Below are positions 63,099 through 64,000 of a DNA stretch of 64,000 bases, in pieces (within the stretch, counting starts at the first letter, position 1; the number at the start of each line of letters is the position of its first letter). The stretch spans positions 1-64,000 of the forward strand of contig JAIXWI010000033.1 of assembly GCA_027491355.1 (NCBI GenBank). Reading direction: 5' to 3'. Below the pieces are notes generated by a model. It saw only the letters and a program-made list of their open reading frames with translations, did no database searches and was not told where the DNA came from. Source of the stretch: Bacteroidota bacterium. GTDB lineage: Bacteria; Bacteroidota; Bacteroidia; UKL13-3. The translations under genes and the position numbers were made by a program.

Positions 63099-64000
63099 TT
63101 GTTTTTCAAATTTCGTTTGGCAGCAGCTTGTTTTGCACTGTATACAAAATACACCAACAATCCTATCACAAGCCACACCATGGCGCTGATCAAAGTTGGC
63201 ATAGGCAATCCTACAATCATCGCAAAACAAACCACCATGCCTAAAATTGGCACCAATGGTACAAGCGGCGTCTTAAAATTTCTTTTTAAATTAGGCTCTC
63301 TTACACGTAGAATCCAAACAGCAGCACAAACCAAAATAAATGCAAACAAGGTTCCAATACTTGTTAAATCTCCTGCAACCGAACCTGGAACAAATGCAGC
63401 AAAAAAACCTACAAATAAGAACAAGATCATATTTGATTTGTAAGGGGTTCTGTATTTAGGGTGTACTTCTGCAAAAACTTTGGGCAATAAACCATCGTTG
63501 GCCATGGCATAAAATACTCGAGATTGCCCCATGAGCATGACCAAAATAACGGATGAAAAACCAGCCAAAATTGCAATAGTGATAGAAAACGACAACCATG
63601 AAAAACCAGGCATGTATTTAGTGATGGCATAAGCAACGGAAGCTTCTTTTCCTTCTTTGATAAAATCGGTGTAAGGTGCAATTCCTGTTAACACATGAGA
63701 AAATAGCACATACAATAACGTACAAACAAACAATGAACCTAATATTCCTATAGGCATGTCTCTTTCAGGATTTTTTGCCTCTTGCGCTGCTGTAGAAACA
63801 GCGTCAAAACCTATGAATGCAAAAAAAACTATTCCAGCACCTGTAATTACCCCACCCCATCCATGGTTCCAGAAATTTGAGTAATCGTACCAATTCCCAT
63901 CAGGCAATAAGGCCTTAGGTGCATCTTCTGGAATAAAGTAAGGTACATGGTTTGCAGGATTGATAAATTGCCAGCCCAAACCAATGAACAATAAAATGAT
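63095..64000 (-). CDS. APC family amino-acid permease (C-terminal part)
   Basis: The frame is open to the window edge and lacks its N-terminus. The visible 301 residues hold about eight hydrophobic helices with the APC features FFAFIGFDAVSTAAQEAKNPERDMPIGI, MGQSRVFYAMANDGLLPKVFAEVHPKYRTPYKSN and a closing C-terminal helix pair. It resembles the cationic amino-acid transporter (YfnA/CAT) branch. The substrate is not certain. It is followed by the SUI1 gene with a 4-nt overlap. Confidence 0.9.
   Translation of the reverse strand: MILLFIGLGWQFINPANHVPYFIPEDAPKALLPDGNWYDYSNFWNHGWGGVITGAGIVFFAFIGFDAVSTAAQEAKNPERDMPIGILGSLFVCTLLYVLFSHVLTGIAPYTDFIKEGKEASVAYAITKYMPGFSWLSFSITIAILAGFSSVILVMLMGQSRVFYAMANDGLLPKVFAEVHPKYRTPYKSNMILFLFVGFFAAFVPGSVAGDLTSIGTLFAFILVCAAVWILRVREPNLKRNFKTPLVPLVPILGMVVCFAMIVGLPMPTLISAMVWLVIGLLVYFVYSAKQAAAKRNLKNK

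Noticed and set aside
63099-63230. N-terminal extension of the SUI1-family protein
   Set aside because: It overlaps the permease coding region; the ATG at 63098 gives the normal family length.

Overview
This 64 kb window is ordinary chromosome from a low-GC member of the Bacteroidota, probably a free-living Chitinophagales/Sphingobacteriales-type organism; it cannot be placed more finely from the window alone. The evidence is a type III glutamine synthetase, type IX secretion (T9SS) sorting tails on secreted proteins, two PorE-like TPR/propeller/OmpA proteins, lipoproteins, Bacteroidota-type promoters (TTTG, 18-21 nt, TAnnTTTG) and few classical ribosome binding sites. No prophage, insertion sequence, CRISPR array or rRNA operon was found.

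Layout. 1-120 is the tail of a secreted protein. 252-6668 holds glnN and two tandem PorE-like envelope proteins. 6698-13986 is purM followed by a tight sugar-nucleotide operon (galE, rfbB, rfbA, a phosphoglucose/phosphomannose isomerase, a CpsB-type phosphatase) ending in a secreted alpha/beta hydrolase that lacks its usual nucleophile. 14073-17375 is sucA and an SRPBCC protein. 17357-28499 is a long minus-strand block: nadD, gmk, a degenerate channel-like protein, yicC, an EamA and a MATE transporter, a secreted GH13 amylase, a gamma-carbonic anhydrase-like protein, purD, folA, an rRNA methyltransferase-like protein, rnz and a STAS protein. 28537-36735 holds an SDR, prfB with its programmed +1 frameshift, a DUF2130 protein, a DUF1223 protein, a MazEF pair and an M1 aminopeptidase lipoprotein. 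36781-37690 is a biotin carrier protein and the tmRNA gene.

The most unusual stretch is 37691-40650, directly downstream of ssrA. It starts with a long imperfect palindrome and a three-copy array of structured repeats whose hairpin arms vary in a compensatory way. HipA/HipB with a candidate operator pair follows, then an apparent gene remnant and a small membrane protein. It looks like a small accessory islet at the tmRNA locus.

40651-64000 returns to core genes: a DUF47/PiT phosphate pair, recG, a WG-repeat protein, the ribD/EamA/yigZ/metallopeptidase operon, prmC, an M16 peptidase, an SDR with a perfect 19-bp intragenic inverted repeat, pdhB, several small lipoproteins, tRNA-Cys, tcdA, acs, a phospholipase D-like protein, a SUI1 factor and the C-terminal part of an amino-acid permease that runs off the window. 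The two toxin-antitoxin modules and the ssrA-linked array are the accessory features; the rest is metabolism, translation quality control and envelope biogenesis.
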